Source: Pseudolabrys sp. FHR47 (lineage in GTDB: Bacteria; Pseudomonadota; Alphaproteobacteria; Rhizobiales; Xanthobacteraceae). From it: DNA of 64,000 nucleotides. The notes under the pieces are model-generated. The model worked only from the letters and a program-made list of their open reading frames with translations, ran no database searches and was not told where the DNA came from. Location of the stretch: the NCBI RefSeq assembly GCF_005153485.1, contig NZ_CP039740.1:2421001-2485000 (forward strand). Direction: 5' to 3'. The translations under genes were made by a program, and so were the position numbers. Positions 33,202-41,329 of the stretch are shown one piece after another (the stretch's first letter is position 1; every line of letters begins with the position of its first letter).

Positions 33202-34185
33202 TCAGCGCAAATAGGTTTTGCTGTACATCGCCTGGAAATGATGGGCGATCGTGGTGGGCGGAAATTTCGGTGTCTCCCCCGGCGCGAGGCACGAGGGAAT
33301 GCATGACACTTCGAAATCCGGATCGCCATTGACGAAGAACGGCACCGAATAGCGCTCGCGGCCCGACGTGTTGATGACGCGGTGCATCGTCGAGCGATAG
33401 GTGTTGTTGGTCCACAGCGATATGAAATCGCCGAGATTGACGACGTAGGTGTTCGGCACCGGCCACGCATCGATCCATGCGCCGGCGCTTTCGTCCCAGA
33501 CCTGAAGGCCGCCAGCGGAATCCTGAAGCAGCAACGTCAGGCCGCCGAAATCAGTGTGCGCGCCGCAGCCTTTCAGATCAGGGTGCGGGTTGGCCGGCTG
33601 CGGCGGGTAGTGAATCATGCGCAGCGTGTTCAGCGGCTCCTGATAGAAAGTCGCAAAATAGTTCTCAGGCAAGCCGAGCGACAAAGCGACGGCGCCGTTG
33701 ATGCGACCGCCAAGTTCCGTCATCGCGGTGTAATAGGCCTGCAGCGTTTCGCGAAAGCCTGGCAGTTCGGCGGGCCATTGGTTGGCACCACGCCCGAACT
33801 GGCCGCGCAGCAACCGCGGATCGTCAGGCGGCAATTCGCCGCCGACAAAGTAGCTCTCTTTCAGGTCCGGCGGCGCGCCGGCCTCGAGACGCTGGCCGGA
33901 CATCGGCTCGTAACCGCGATTGGCTTTGGAGGTTGCCTTGTCGAGCGCCATCTTGGCGTCGAGCGGCAGGTCGAAGAACCGCTTGGCCTGCGCGATCGTG
34001 TCGTCGATCAGCGTTTCCGGAACACCGTGCCCGGAAATATAGAAGAAGCCCTTGTCGAGGCAGGCCAGCCGAATTTGCTGCGCTACCGCCTGGCGGGCTG
34101 GGAAGTCGCCATCAAGAAAAGCGGAAATATCGATGATCGGCAGGCTTTTCTGCGCAATCTGCGAATTCCGGACCTCGACGTTCAT
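33202..34185 (-). CDS. 2-oxoglutarate/Fe(II) oxygenase, isopenicillin-N-synthase-like (1)
   Basis: A 327-residue enzyme. Iron ligands His210-x-Asp212 (AHTDFGG) and His268 (TMHRV), 2-oxoglutarate site Arg278-x-Ser280 (RYSVPFF), N-terminal SGHGVP. ATG 34185 is chosen over the GTG at 34203 because GGAGGAG sits just before it. It is the first gene of the minus-strand catabolic cluster, facing a LysR regulator across a 148-base region that carries palindromes. It is a close paralogue of the next gene. Confidence 0.9.
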   Translation of the reverse strand: MNVEVRNSQIAQKSLPIIDISAFLDGDFPARQAVAQQIRLACLDKGFFYISGHGVPETLIDDTIAQAKRFFDLPLDAKMALDKATSKANRGYEPMSGQRLEAGAPPDLKESYFVGGELPPDDPRLLRGQFGRGANQWPAELPGFRETLQAYYTAMTELGGRINGAVALSLGLPENYFATFYQEPLNTLRMIHYPPQPANPHPDLKGCGAHTDFGGLTLLLQDSAGGLQVWDESAGAWIDAWPVPNTYVVNLGDFISLWTNNTYRSTMHRVINTSGRERYSVPFFVNGDPDFEVSCIPSCLAPGETPKFPPTTIAHHFQAMYSKTYLR

Positions 34186-34258
34186 CGGCTCCTCCAGTCC
34201 CACACGGTCCTCCTTGAGGCCCGCGCATCGGATACCACTGACTCAAGCTCGGCGGAGG

Positions 34259-34307
34259 GCTCTCTAAAAGCATTGATTTTCGAGCATCGCGATGCGAAAA
34301 AGAGAGC
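34259..34307. promoter_or_regulatory. nested palindromes in the oxygenase/LysR divergent promoter
   Basis: A perfect 12-base palindrome GCATCGCGATGC (34284-34295) is flanked by TTTTC (34277) and GAAAA (34296). Outer arms GCTCTCT (34259-34265) and AGAGAGC (34301-34307) enclose it. The array ends 26 bases before the LysR start. This is a good candidate for the regulator's operator and autoregulatory site. Confidence 0.5.
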
Positions 34308-34333
34308 AGTAGTTTTGCGAGAGGCGCTGCCCG

Positions 34334-35263
34334 ATGTTGCATTCCCGGTTGCTGCGTTATCTCGACGAGGTGGTGAATTCCGGCTCAATCCGGCAAGCTG
34401 CCGAAAAGCTTAACGTCGCCTCCTCCTCGATCAACCGCCAGATCCTCGAACTCGAAGAAAGTCTGCAGGCGCAGATTTTCGAGCGTCTGCCGCGCGGCCT
34501 GCGGCTGACTTCCGCCGGCGAAGTGCTGATCACGCATGTTCGGCAGACACTGCGCGACCACGACCAGGTACAGACGCGCATTCTTGAACTGCAAGGGCTG
34601 TCGCGGGGCACCATAAAGGTTGCGACAATGAACGGCCTTGCCAGCGGCGTCGTCTCGCAACTCGCCGTGGAATTCAAGAAGAAGCACCCCGGCATGAAGA
34701 TCATCGTGAAAAGTCTTCTGGGTGAGGCCATCCTCAAGGCTGTGGAGCAAGGCGACGCCGATATCGGACTGGGCTACAGCATGCGCACCGACCCGAGCCT
34801 TCACATCATGGATGTGTTCGACGCGCGGCTTGGGGCCATTGTCGCCAGCGACCATCCGCTGGCGGGTTTGCCCGGTGTACGCCTGTCACAGTGCTGCGAC
34901 TATCCGATCGTGATGGCCGACCAGACCTTATCGATCTATCGCCTGATGCAGAATGCCTGCATCGGCTCGAAGGTGACGATGCAGGCGGCCTTTGAGACCA
35001 ATTCAATCGAACTGATGAAGTATCTTGCCATCCACGACCGGGCCGTGACGTTTCTCAGTGCCACCGACGTGTCGGAAGAGGTGCGCGAGAACAGGCTGAC
35101 TTATGTCCGTATTCTGGACCGTTCGCTGAAATCGCATCCGCTGACCTTGATCCACCGGGCCAACTCATCCCTGGCCCTGGCGCCGGCTTTATTCGCGGAA
35201 TCCATCCGTCAGGCGGTGTCGAAGCTGTTTCAGCGGAGCTCAAGATCGCGAGCCGACAGTTAG
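34334..35263 (+). CDS. LysR-family transcriptional regulator
   Basis: A 309-residue regulator with the DNA-binding helix-turn-helix at residues about 3-60 (RLLRYLDEVVNSGSIRQAAEKLNVASSSINRQI). The effector domain begins near residue 92 (GTIKVATMNGLASGVVSQL). GAGAGG lies 9 bases before ATG 34334. It is divergent from the three-oxygenase/ABC/deaminase cluster and probably its regulator, responding to the substrate or a breakdown product. The nested palindromes upstream fit that role. Confidence 0.9.
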   Translation: MLHSRLLRYLDEVVNSGSIRQAAEKLNVASSSINRQILELEESLQAQIFERLPRGLRLTSAGEVLITHVRQTLRDHDQVQTRILELQGLSRGTIKVATMNGLASGVVSQLAVEFKKKHPGMKIIVKSLLGEAILKAVEQGDADIGLGYSMRTDPSLHIMDVFDARLGAIVASDHPLAGLPGVRLSQCCDYPIVMADQTLSIYRLMQNACIGSKVTMQAAFETNSIELMKYLAIHDRAVTFLSATDVSEEVRENRLTYVRILDRSLKSHPLTLIHRANSSLALAPALFAESIRQAVSKLFQRSSRSRADS

Positions 35264-35375
35264 GCACGGCGTCGGGACGATGTCGGGCAAAGTGTCTTCC
35301 CTTTTTGGCTTCCTCGGTGCACATAGCGCCGCGGCCCAAAGCGATCGGGCACCAAAATGGTAGCAAACTGGTCTT

Positions 35376-35404
35376 TTGGAGACATCGCACCGCGATTTCT
35401 CCAA
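35376..35404. other. hairpin immediately upstream of tRNA-Ser
   Basis: TTGGAGA-C-ATCGC, loop ACC, GCGAT-T-TCTCCAA: a 13-position stem with one mismatch, ending 13 bases before the tRNA. It lies 113 bases after the LysR stop. No T-run follows, so terminator function for the LysR transcript is only possible. Confidence 0.45.
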
Positions 35405-35417
35405 TGATTTCAATGCT

Positions 35418-35507
35418 GGAAGGGTGGCCGAGTGGTTTAAGGCACCGGTCTTGAAAACCGGCGTGGGTGCAAGCCCACCGTGAGTTCGAATCTCACCCCT
35501 TCCGCCA
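35418..35507 (+). tRNA. tRNA-Ser (anticodon UGA)
   Basis: A 90-base tRNA gene with encoded CCA. Acceptor GGAAGGG pairs with CCCTTCC, discriminator G, then CCA. The anticodon stem CCGGT/ACCGG encloses the loop CTTGAAA, giving anticodon TGA, which reads UCA codons. The long variable arm GTGGGTGCAAGCCCAC is the class II mark of serine tRNAs. The T-arm GTGAG-TTCGAAT-CTCAC is intact. No repeat of the 3' end was seen nearby, so there is no sign of an inserted element. Confidence 0.97.
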
Positions 35508-35658
35508 TTTGCTTGTGTGCGGCCGCCGACATCAGACGTGAGCGCATCACATCAGCGTCAGGTCGTTGGCCGCTGGCCTCAAATCCAGACGGCGTCTTGA
35601 ATGAAGTGCCCGCCCGATTTGGAAGCCCCCACAATCGATCCACCCCAATGAATAGATA

Positions 35659-35904
35659 CTAAGCCGATCGCAGACGGCCTTCGGAGTCTGCCGCGGTGGG
35701 CGCGAGCCCCAGCCAACGTGCGAGTTTGCTCGGCCGCGGTGGCCTCACGCTTTCTTCGGGAAAAACCGCATGGCAGTGGCTGACCCCGTCAAACCAACTG
35801 CAACCGACGACGGGTTTACCGTTTTCATTGACGCCATTGCCGAGGACGGTCATGCGCGGCCCCCCGGAGTTCAATTGAACAACATCGCCGACTTTGAATT
35901 TCAT
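35659..35904 (-). CDS. YodC/DUF2158 family small protein
   Basis: An 81-residue protein matching the short DUF2158 pattern: FKVGDVVQLNSGGPRMTVLG, then VGCSWFDG and a Pro-rich SVRPPRP. The family is of unknown function and often lies in variable genome regions. Typical members stop soon after the AVFPEE-like segment; this one has a C-terminal tail of about 25 residues. GGGGGCAAGG precedes ATG 35904. It lies alone on the minus strand between the tRNA and an AT-richer intergenic stretch. Confidence 0.7.
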   Translation of the reverse strand: MKFKVGDVVQLNSGGPRMTVLGNGVNENGKPVVGCSWFDGVSHCHAVFPEESVRPPRPSKLARWLGLAPTAADSEGRLRSA

Positions 35905-36207
35905 CCTTGCCCCCGTTTAGCCACTGGTTGCACCAAAGCGGTAACTCACCCAAGGGTACAAATACAGTTGCAGAATTACAATCGATTCGGGAGGGACCAA
36001 TTCAGAAAGAAGCAATTGGTAATACTTAGGAACACTTCTAGACACCGTATTGAGTATTATCCAAATACCGGCGGCTCGATGTGGTTTATCCATGGAGTTG
36101 CAGGATGTTAGCCTTTTCCTGCCTCAAGCTAACGCCCCTCTGTGCGCTGCTGAACAACGAAACAATGTTATGCGGACTGCAGTCCTGCTACGCAAAAATA
36201 CGTCGCT
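35905..36207. other. 303-base gene-free stretch of lower GC
   Basis: No gene with family support is visible. Base composition is clearly less GC-rich than the surrounding genes. It contains the promoter side of the DUF2158 gene and the 3' side of the methyltransferase gene, a small palindrome GGACTGCAGTCC at 36174-36185, and CCAATT/AATTGG arms near 35998-36020. Short open frames here lack a convincing start or family. Confidence 0.5.
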
Positions 36208-37908
36208 TCAGCTCTTTTGCACCCAGAACACGTACATGTTGGCAAAGGTGTCGGGGTTGTCGCGCTCGTAAGCGTCCCAGCGCGCCAGATCGGTAAGCGA
36301 CCAGCCGTTCCTCGCGAACACGGTGCGATGGTGCTGATGAACGGCCTGATTACTGAATTCGAAGCCGATGAAGTTGAGCCCGTCGGCGCTGATGAAATCG
36401 GCGATCTCGGGAATCGTGAACTGCCGTTCGTGGACGTGGAAAATGAGATCGCGCACTTCACTGGTGGTGAAGAAATCGCGCAAGGTCATGAAATTGTAGT
36501 GCTTCGGCGCGGCGAACAGATCCTGCCGCGCCTGGCGGATGCCATCCGCCGTTGATGGATAGCCACGTTCGGCAATGAGTTTACGCGCCGCATTGATCTC
36601 CCGGCGCGCATGCGCGCTGTAGAGCCCGACCTGCATCAGCGCGTCCGGCCGCATCAGCTTGATGAGTTCGCGCCAGCCGCCGAGAGGATCGGCCATGTGA
36701 TGCAGCACCCCGCCGACGCCGATGAAATCGAAATCGCGGCCGATCGATCCGATCGACATGATGTCGGCTTGCGCGAACTCGATCTTGCCTTTCAGCGCGG
36801 CCGGCGTCTTGCGCTTGGCGGCGGCGAGGCTGGCGAGACTGAGATCGACCGCCAGCACCTGCGCGCCGGCAAAACTCTGCGCCACTTCGAGCGCGATGCG
36901 TCCGGTGCCGCAGCCAGCGATCAGGATGTCGAGTTGGTCGGTTTTATTGAGCGGCCGGAACGGCACTGTCGGAAACTGATGGCGGATGAGTTCGTCGAGC
37001 ACCATTGGCGGCGGCGGCGAAGGCAGTCGCACCCAGCGCGGATAAGGATTTTCCTCATATTGCAGACGCACCGCCGCGGTGATGCCGTCGGCGATCGGCG
37101 TGAGCACTGGCATGGTCGCGCGCAAGGCCGCCTCCTCGCGCGGCTCGCGTATCTGCTGCGTCACCACAGCGTCGACGGCGGAAGGCCACTTGCGGGCGAG
37201 CAGCTTGTCGGCGCCGGGCAGGATGTGAAGCGGCTCATATGATGCGAGCACTGCAAGCGCCAGCGGCGCGACGGGCGTGCCGGTGTCGAGGCTCTCGACA
37301 ACGCGGCGCTTTAGGGGGGCGATATTCGTGGCCTCGCCTTCCCCGAGCGCGAACACATATTCATTGATGTAGCACTGCCGCGCCAAGGCCGCGGCGAAGG
37401 CGACGAGTTCGCCGCTCGGCTTTGCGGTGTCATCCAGCGCCTGCGCCAGCAGCGACGCGCGCACCCTCGTCAGCCATCGCTCGAAGCTCCAGTCGCGCAC
37501 CGCGGTGTTCTCGAGCACGCAGCGCAGATAGACGTCACCGGCAATCGCGTCGGTCAGAGGCGGCGCTCCAGCGCCGCGCACGACGGCATCGAGCGCTGCG
37601 GCAAAATCCGGCTGTAGCGCCTTCAGGGTCGCCAGCACGGTGTCGAACTGGTTGAGCGTCTGCGGCGCGATGCGCGCCAGCTCGGCATATTGGACCGACG
37701 CCTTGTCTCGCTTGCCCTGCGCCAGATAGACCGCCGCCAGCCGGTCGCAGGCTGGCGCGTGGGCGGCGTCCGCCGCGAGAACTTTCTTGTAGAGCATCCC
37801 CGCGCCCGGCAGATCGCCCTGCTGATGATGCATCAGCGCGCGCTGGAACAGCTCCGCTGCAGCAGACGATGCCTGCTTCTGCGCGACGCGGCGTTGGGTG
37901 CGAGTCAT
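36208..37908 (-). CDS. TPR-containing class I SAM-dependent methyltransferase
   Basis: A 566-residue two-part protein. Residues about 15-110 hold tetratricopeptide-like helices (AELFQRALMHHQQGDLPGAGMLYKKVL). The C-terminal half has a Rossmann methyltransferase: ILIAGCGTGRIALEVAQ, VLAVDLSLASL, and IGVGGVLHHMADPLGG, like Methyltransf_25/31 members. LQYEENPYPRW before it is a recurrent phrase in this bacterial family. ATG 37908 is preferred over an in-frame upstream start because of GAAGG upstream. The substrate is unknown; TPR modules suggest a protein partner. Confidence 0.82.
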   Translation of the reverse strand: MTRTQRRVAQKQASSAAAELFQRALMHHQQGDLPGAGMLYKKVLAADAAHAPACDRLAAVYLAQGKRDKASVQYAELARIAPQTLNQFDTVLATLKALQPDFAAALDAVVRGAGAPPLTDAIAGDVYLRCVLENTAVRDWSFERWLTRVRASLLAQALDDTAKPSGELVAFAAALARQCYINEYVFALGEGEATNIAPLKRRVVESLDTGTPVAPLALAVLASYEPLHILPGADKLLARKWPSAVDAVVTQQIREPREEAALRATMPVLTPIADGITAAVRLQYEENPYPRWVRLPSPPPPMVLDELIRHQFPTVPFRPLNKTDQLDILIAGCGTGRIALEVAQSFAGAQVLAVDLSLASLAAAKRKTPAALKGKIEFAQADIMSIGSIGRDFDFIGVGGVLHHMADPLGGWRELIKLMRPDALMQVGLYSAHARREINAARKLIAERGYPSTADGIRQARQDLFAAPKHYNFMTLRDFFTTSEVRDLIFHVHERQFTIPEIADFISADGLNFIGFEFSNQAVHQHHRTVFARNGWSLTDLARWDAYERDNPDTFANMYVFWVQKS

Positions 37909-37974
37909 GGCGCGGCCTTCACGGAATGCGCCCGGCTTATAGGTGGGCACTCAAAGCCCAGCAAGCGAACGGGG

Positions 37975-38226
37975 CTACGGCGCGGCCCGCCCCCGCAATT
38001 GGCCCAGCGCCAGGGTGGCCTCCCGGTGCAGTGCGTTCATGGCCGCATCATCGTCCCCGGCCGAGATTGTGCTGGCGGCGAAAAGCGGCGGCGCGGCGCT
38101 CGTGAGCGGGCCGAGCGCCACCGCCGGAGGCGTCCTGCCACCGACCGGACATAGCAGCAGAGCCGCGCAAAACGCGGTGGTCATAAGCAGGATCAAGCGA
38201 TGCCTGAAGAACATGGCACGAGACAT
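37975..38226 (-). CDS. small membrane-anchored or exported protein, unknown
   Basis: An 83-residue product with a hydrophobic N-terminus (HRLILLMTTAFCAALLLCPVG) that could be a signal or anchor, followed by an Ala/Pro-rich tail with no motif. GAGGAG lies 9 bases before ATG 38226. Overlapping frames on both strands are also open here, so it could be a chance frame; the ribosome-binding site and signal-like start favour it modestly. Confidence 0.45.
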   Translation of the reverse strand: MSRAMFFRHRLILLMTTAFCAALLLCPVGGRTPPAVALGPLTSAAPPLFAASTISAGDDDAAMNALHREATLALGQLRGRAAP

Positions 38227-38371
38227 GGCAGGAAACTCCTCGGCGGGAATTCCACGGGGCCGCACATTGCCGCCATGTTTCGCACACAAAAAGTTCCATT
38301 CCGTTCCGGCGCGTGCTGCAAATGGCGCGATCGCCGTAACGGGCCGTTAGCCATGGTGCCCGGAGGCGGGC

Positions 38372-38716
38372 CTAGAAGTCGAGCGGCAGCCACGGACCGC
38401 CCGACGTTCTGCAGGACCGCTGGCAGTAGCGGTCGCAGTCGTCGGTCAGCTTGAGGCATTGGCCCTGGGAATCGCGGGTCAGGCATTGCGTCTGCCCCCA
38501 GGCGCAATAAGCGCCGCAGTCGCGCAGACAGGCGCTCGAGGCCCAGACCGCCTGGGCGCGTTCGCTGCGCGGAAACGGCAGCATCGTCGCCGGTGCGCTG
38601 GCGCGCGGCAGGGCCGCTTCGGCCGCCTGGGCCTGCTCCGTCCCGACGACCGCCGCGATGACAAAATAAGCCATCGACGCCGCGACAACGAATGCCCGCC
38701 ATACTGATCGCTTCAT
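38372..38716 (-). CDS. small secreted cysteine-rich protein, unknown
   Basis: A 114-residue product with a Sec-type signal to about residue 31 (FVVAASMAYFVIAAVVGTEQAQA). The mature part holds eight cysteines (63, 67, 71, 78, 87, 94, 98, 102) within 40 residues, in a CxxxCxxxC then DCDRYCQRSC pattern. Four disulfides or metal binding are possible. No family recognised. It stands apart from the neighbouring small gene and has its own upstream gap of about 180 bases. Confidence 0.65.
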   Translation of the reverse strand: MKRSVWRAFVVAASMAYFVIAAVVGTEQAQAAEAALPRASAPATMLPFPRSERAQAVWASSACLRDCGAYCAWGQTQCLTRDSQGQCLKLTDDCDRYCQRSCRTSGGPWLPLDF

Positions 38717-38897
38717 CTGTGCCTCCTGGCCGCCCGGTTTTTCTTTTCTAGACCATTTCCGAATGGCCGTCGCCCCAGATTGGCCCTGAACAACTGAGTA
38801 CCATGCGGAACTCTACCTTTTGCGGCGCGCCTCCGATGACTAGATTGGCGCTGCCTTGGCCCCTTTGCGGCCGCCGATCCAATGGAGACGACCGACT

Positions 38898-39707
38898 GTG
38901 ACCCTCGCCAATCAGACCAATGAGCCGGCCCAGCAGTTCGGCACCGAGGGCATCAAGCCCATGGGGCGTCCCAGCGCTGTCACCCGGTTCTTCATGAGCG
39001 TGGTCGCCTTCGCAGAGCGGCTGAACCTCAAGTTCTCCAAGGTCGGCAACCCGCCGATCTACGACAAGGCGGTATTTCCCTGGGCCAAGGAGATCGAGAA
39101 AGAATGGCCGGCGATCCGCGCCGAACTCGACAAGGTGCTCACCCGCAAGGATGAACTGCCCGGCTTCCACGAGCTGGCGACCGATGTCTCGACCATCAGC
39201 CAGGACCGTGGCTGGAAGACCTTCCTCTTGTCCGGTTACGGCTTCAAGTCAGAGAACAACATTAGGCAGTGTCCGGAAACGTGGCGCATCTGCCAGAAGA
39301 TCCCGGGCCTGATCACCGTGATGTTCTCGATCTTCGAGCCGAACAAGCACCTGCCGCCGCACCGTGGCCCCTATAACGGCGTGCTGCGCCTGCACCTCGG
39401 CCTCATCGTCCCCGAGCCGCGCGAAAAGCTCGGCATCCGCGTCGAGACGGAAACCTATCGCTGGAAGGAAGGCGAAGCCGTTATCTTCGATGACGCCTTC
39501 GAGCACGAGGCCTGGAATAACACCGACAAGGTGCGCGTGGTGCTGTTCGTCGATTTCCGCAAGCCGCTGCGCTTCCCGGCCAATCTCCTGAACTGGCTGC
39601 TGCTCAACGTCGCCGTGTTCACCCCCTTCATCCGCGAGGGCATGGACAACCAGAAGGCCTGGGAAAAGAAGTTCTACGAGGAAGCCGAGGCGCTGCGGAA
39701 CAGGTGA
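38898..39707 (+). CDS. aspartyl/asparaginyl beta-hydroxylase family protein (LpxO-like)
   Basis: A 269-residue iron/2-oxoglutarate enzyme of PF05118. Visible are FSIFEPNKHLPPHRGPYNGVLRLHLGL in two parts: His in PPHRGPY, and LRLHLGL; the second iron His is in FDDAFEHEAWN; and Arg in KVRVVLFVDF. LpxO hydroxylates lipid A acyl chains, and this protein has C-terminal hydrophobic segments (LLNWLLLNVAVFTPF) that fit a membrane-linked enzyme. GTG 38898 follows GGAG at a 9-base spacing. Lipid A as substrate is an inference from family. Confidence 0.83.
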   Translation: MTLANQTNEPAQQFGTEGIKPMGRPSAVTRFFMSVVAFAERLNLKFSKVGNPPIYDKAVFPWAKEIEKEWPAIRAELDKVLTRKDELPGFHELATDVSTISQDRGWKTFLLSGYGFKSENNIRQCPETWRICQKIPGLITVMFSIFEPNKHLPPHRGPYNGVLRLHLGLIVPEPREKLGIRVETETYRWKEGEAVIFDDAFEHEAWNNTDKVRVVLFVDFRKPLRFPANLLNWLLLNVAVFTPFIREGMDNQKAWEKKFYEEAEALRNR

Positions 39708-39720
39708 CGCCGCGAGCGTC

Positions 39721-39813
39721 TTCACCCGCGAAAGCGGGTGATCCAGTACACTCCGCGTTGAGATTTTGACCGCAAATCCTGCGTTTACTGGATGCCCGCT
39801 TTCGCGGGCATGA
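39721..39813. repeat. paired palindromic intergenic repeat (REP/BIME-like)
   Basis: Two diverged inverted copies of a roughly 27-base unit, CACCCGCGAAAGCGGGTGATCC at the left and GGATGCCCGCTTTCGCGGGCAT at the right, each itself a hairpin around GCGAAAGC/GCTTTCGC. It lies between the hydroxylase and rimO genes. The type is common between genes in Bradyrhizobium-like genomes. Confidence 0.8.
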
Positions 39814-39860
39814 CAGCGTTTACCCTTGCCATCCCCCGCTTTGCCCTCTACCTCCTGCCC

Positions 39861-41234
39861 ATGCTCGACGCCCCTGCACATCCCGCCCCGGATACTGACG
39901 GCCAGCCTGCGCCCAAGGTCAGCTTCGTGTCGCTCGGCTGCCCCAAGGCGCTGGTCGATTCCGAGCGCATCATCACGCGCCTGCGCGCCGAGGGCTATGA
40001 GCTGACCCGCGAGCACAAGGGCTCCGACCTCGTCATCGTCAACACCTGCGGCTTCCTCGACTCGGCCAAGGCGGAGTCGCTCGACGCCATCGGCCAGGCG
40101 CTGAACGAGAACGGCAAAGTCATCGTCACCGGCTGTATGGGCGCCGAGCCCGAGAACATCACCAAGGCGCATCCCGGCGTGCTCGCCATCACCGGCCCGC
40201 AGCAATACGAGAGCGTGCTCGATGCCGTGCATCGTGCCGCGCCGCCCAAGCACAATCCGTTCATCGACCTGGTGCCGCCGGAAGGCATCAAGCTGACGCC
40301 GCGGCACTACGCCTATCTGAAGATTTCCGAAGGCTGCAACAACCGCTGCACCTTCTGCATCATCCCGAAGCTGCGCGGCGATCTGGTCTCGCGCCCGGCC
40401 GCCGATGTGATGCGCGAAGCCGAGCGGCTGGTAAAGGCCGGCGTCAAGGAACTGCTGGTCATCTCGCAGGACACTTCGGCCTACGGTCTCGACATCAAAT
40501 ACGCCGCAAGTTCATGGAAGAACGCGAACGGCGAGACGCGCGAAGTACGCGCCAAATTTCTCGATCTCTCCCGCGCGCTCGGCGAGCTCGGCGTCTGGGT
40601 GCGCATGCACTATGTCTATCCCTACAAGCATGTCGACGACGTCATCCCGCTGATGGCCGATCGCAAGATCCTGCCTTATCTCGACATGCCGCTGCAGCAT
40701 GCCAATCACGACGTGCTGCGCCGCATGAAACGCCCGGCCTCGCAGGAAAAGACGCTCGACAGCATCCGACGCTGGCGCGAGATGTGTCCTGACCTGACCT
40801 TGCGCTCGACCTTCATCGTCGGCTTTCCCGGCGAAACCGATGCCGAGTTCGAGAGCCTGCTCGAATGGCTCGATGAAGCTTCGCTCGACCGCGTCGGCTG
40901 CTTCAAATACGAGGCGGTTGCCGGCGCGTCGGCCAACGCGCTGGGCAATCCGGTGCCCGAAGAGGTCAAGGAAGAGCGCTGGCACCGTTTCATGGCCGCG
41001 CAGCAGAAGATTTCGGCGCGGCGGCTAAAACGGAAAGTCGGCACCCGCCAGCAGGTCATCATCGACGAAGCGGGGCCAACCGTCGCCAAGGGCCGCTCGA
41101 TGGCCGACGCGCCGGAGATCGACGGCGCCGTCTATGTCGCCAGCCGCCGCCCCTTGCGCGTCGGCGAGATCGCCACGGTCAAGATCGAGCGCGCCGACGA
41201 ATACGACCTGCACGGCACCGCCGTTGGTTTCTGA
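39861..41234 (+). CDS. rimO: ribosomal protein S12 methylthiotransferase RimO
   Basis: A 457-residue radical-SAM enzyme that methylthiolates an aspartate of ribosomal protein S12. The N-terminal MTTase domain has cysteines 27, 63 and 92 ([29 protein letters not shown]). The radical-SAM cluster is Cys159, 163 and 166 (GCNNRCTFC), and a TRAM domain closes the protein. [12 protein letters not shown] marks RimO rather than MiaB. ATG 39861 is used; in-frame upstream ATGs fall within or beside the palindromic repeat. A strong hairpin follows the stop. Confidence 0.95.
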   Translation: MLDAPAHPAPDTDGQPAPKVSFVSLGCPKALVDSERIITRLRAEGYELTREHKGSDLVIVNTCGFLDSAKAESLDAIGQALNENGKVIVTGCMGAEPENITKAHPGVLAITGPQQYESVLDAVHRAAPPKHNPFIDLVPPEGIKLTPRHYAYLKISEGCNNRCTFCIIPKLRGDLVSRPAADVMREAERLVKAGVKELLVISQDTSAYGLDIKYAASSWKNANGETREVRAKFLDLSRALGELGVWVRMHYVYPYKHVDDVIPLMADRKILPYLDMPLQHANHDVLRRMKRPASQEKTLDSIRRWREMCPDLTLRSTFIVGFPGETDAEFESLLEWLDEASLDRVGCFKYEAVAGASANALGNPVPEEVKEERWHRFMAAQQKISARRLKRKVGTRQQVIIDEAGPTVAKGRSMADAPEIDGAVYVASRRPLRVGEIATVKIERADEYDLHGTAVGF

Positions 41235-41260
41235 GCGGCGACGGTCTCATCCGAATAAGT

Positions 41261-41290
41261 GATGACCGCGGCCTTGCCGCCGCGGTCATC
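41261..41290 (+). terminator. strong hairpin after rimO
   Basis: GATGACCGCGGC / GCCGCGGTCATC, 12-bp perfect stem with a 6-base loop, 27 bases past the rimO stop and 40 bases beyond the stop of the convergent gene. A short T-containing stretch follows at some distance; it probably serves both genes. Confidence 0.7.
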
Positions 41291-41329
41291 GGCTCTACCG
41301 TTTCTTGGGGGACTAAAACAGCAGAGCTT

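Noticed and set aside
35418..35507. tRNA-Ser as an active integration site with an attached genomic island
   Set aside because: No integrase, no phage or transposon gene, and no second copy of the tRNA 3' end was seen in the window.
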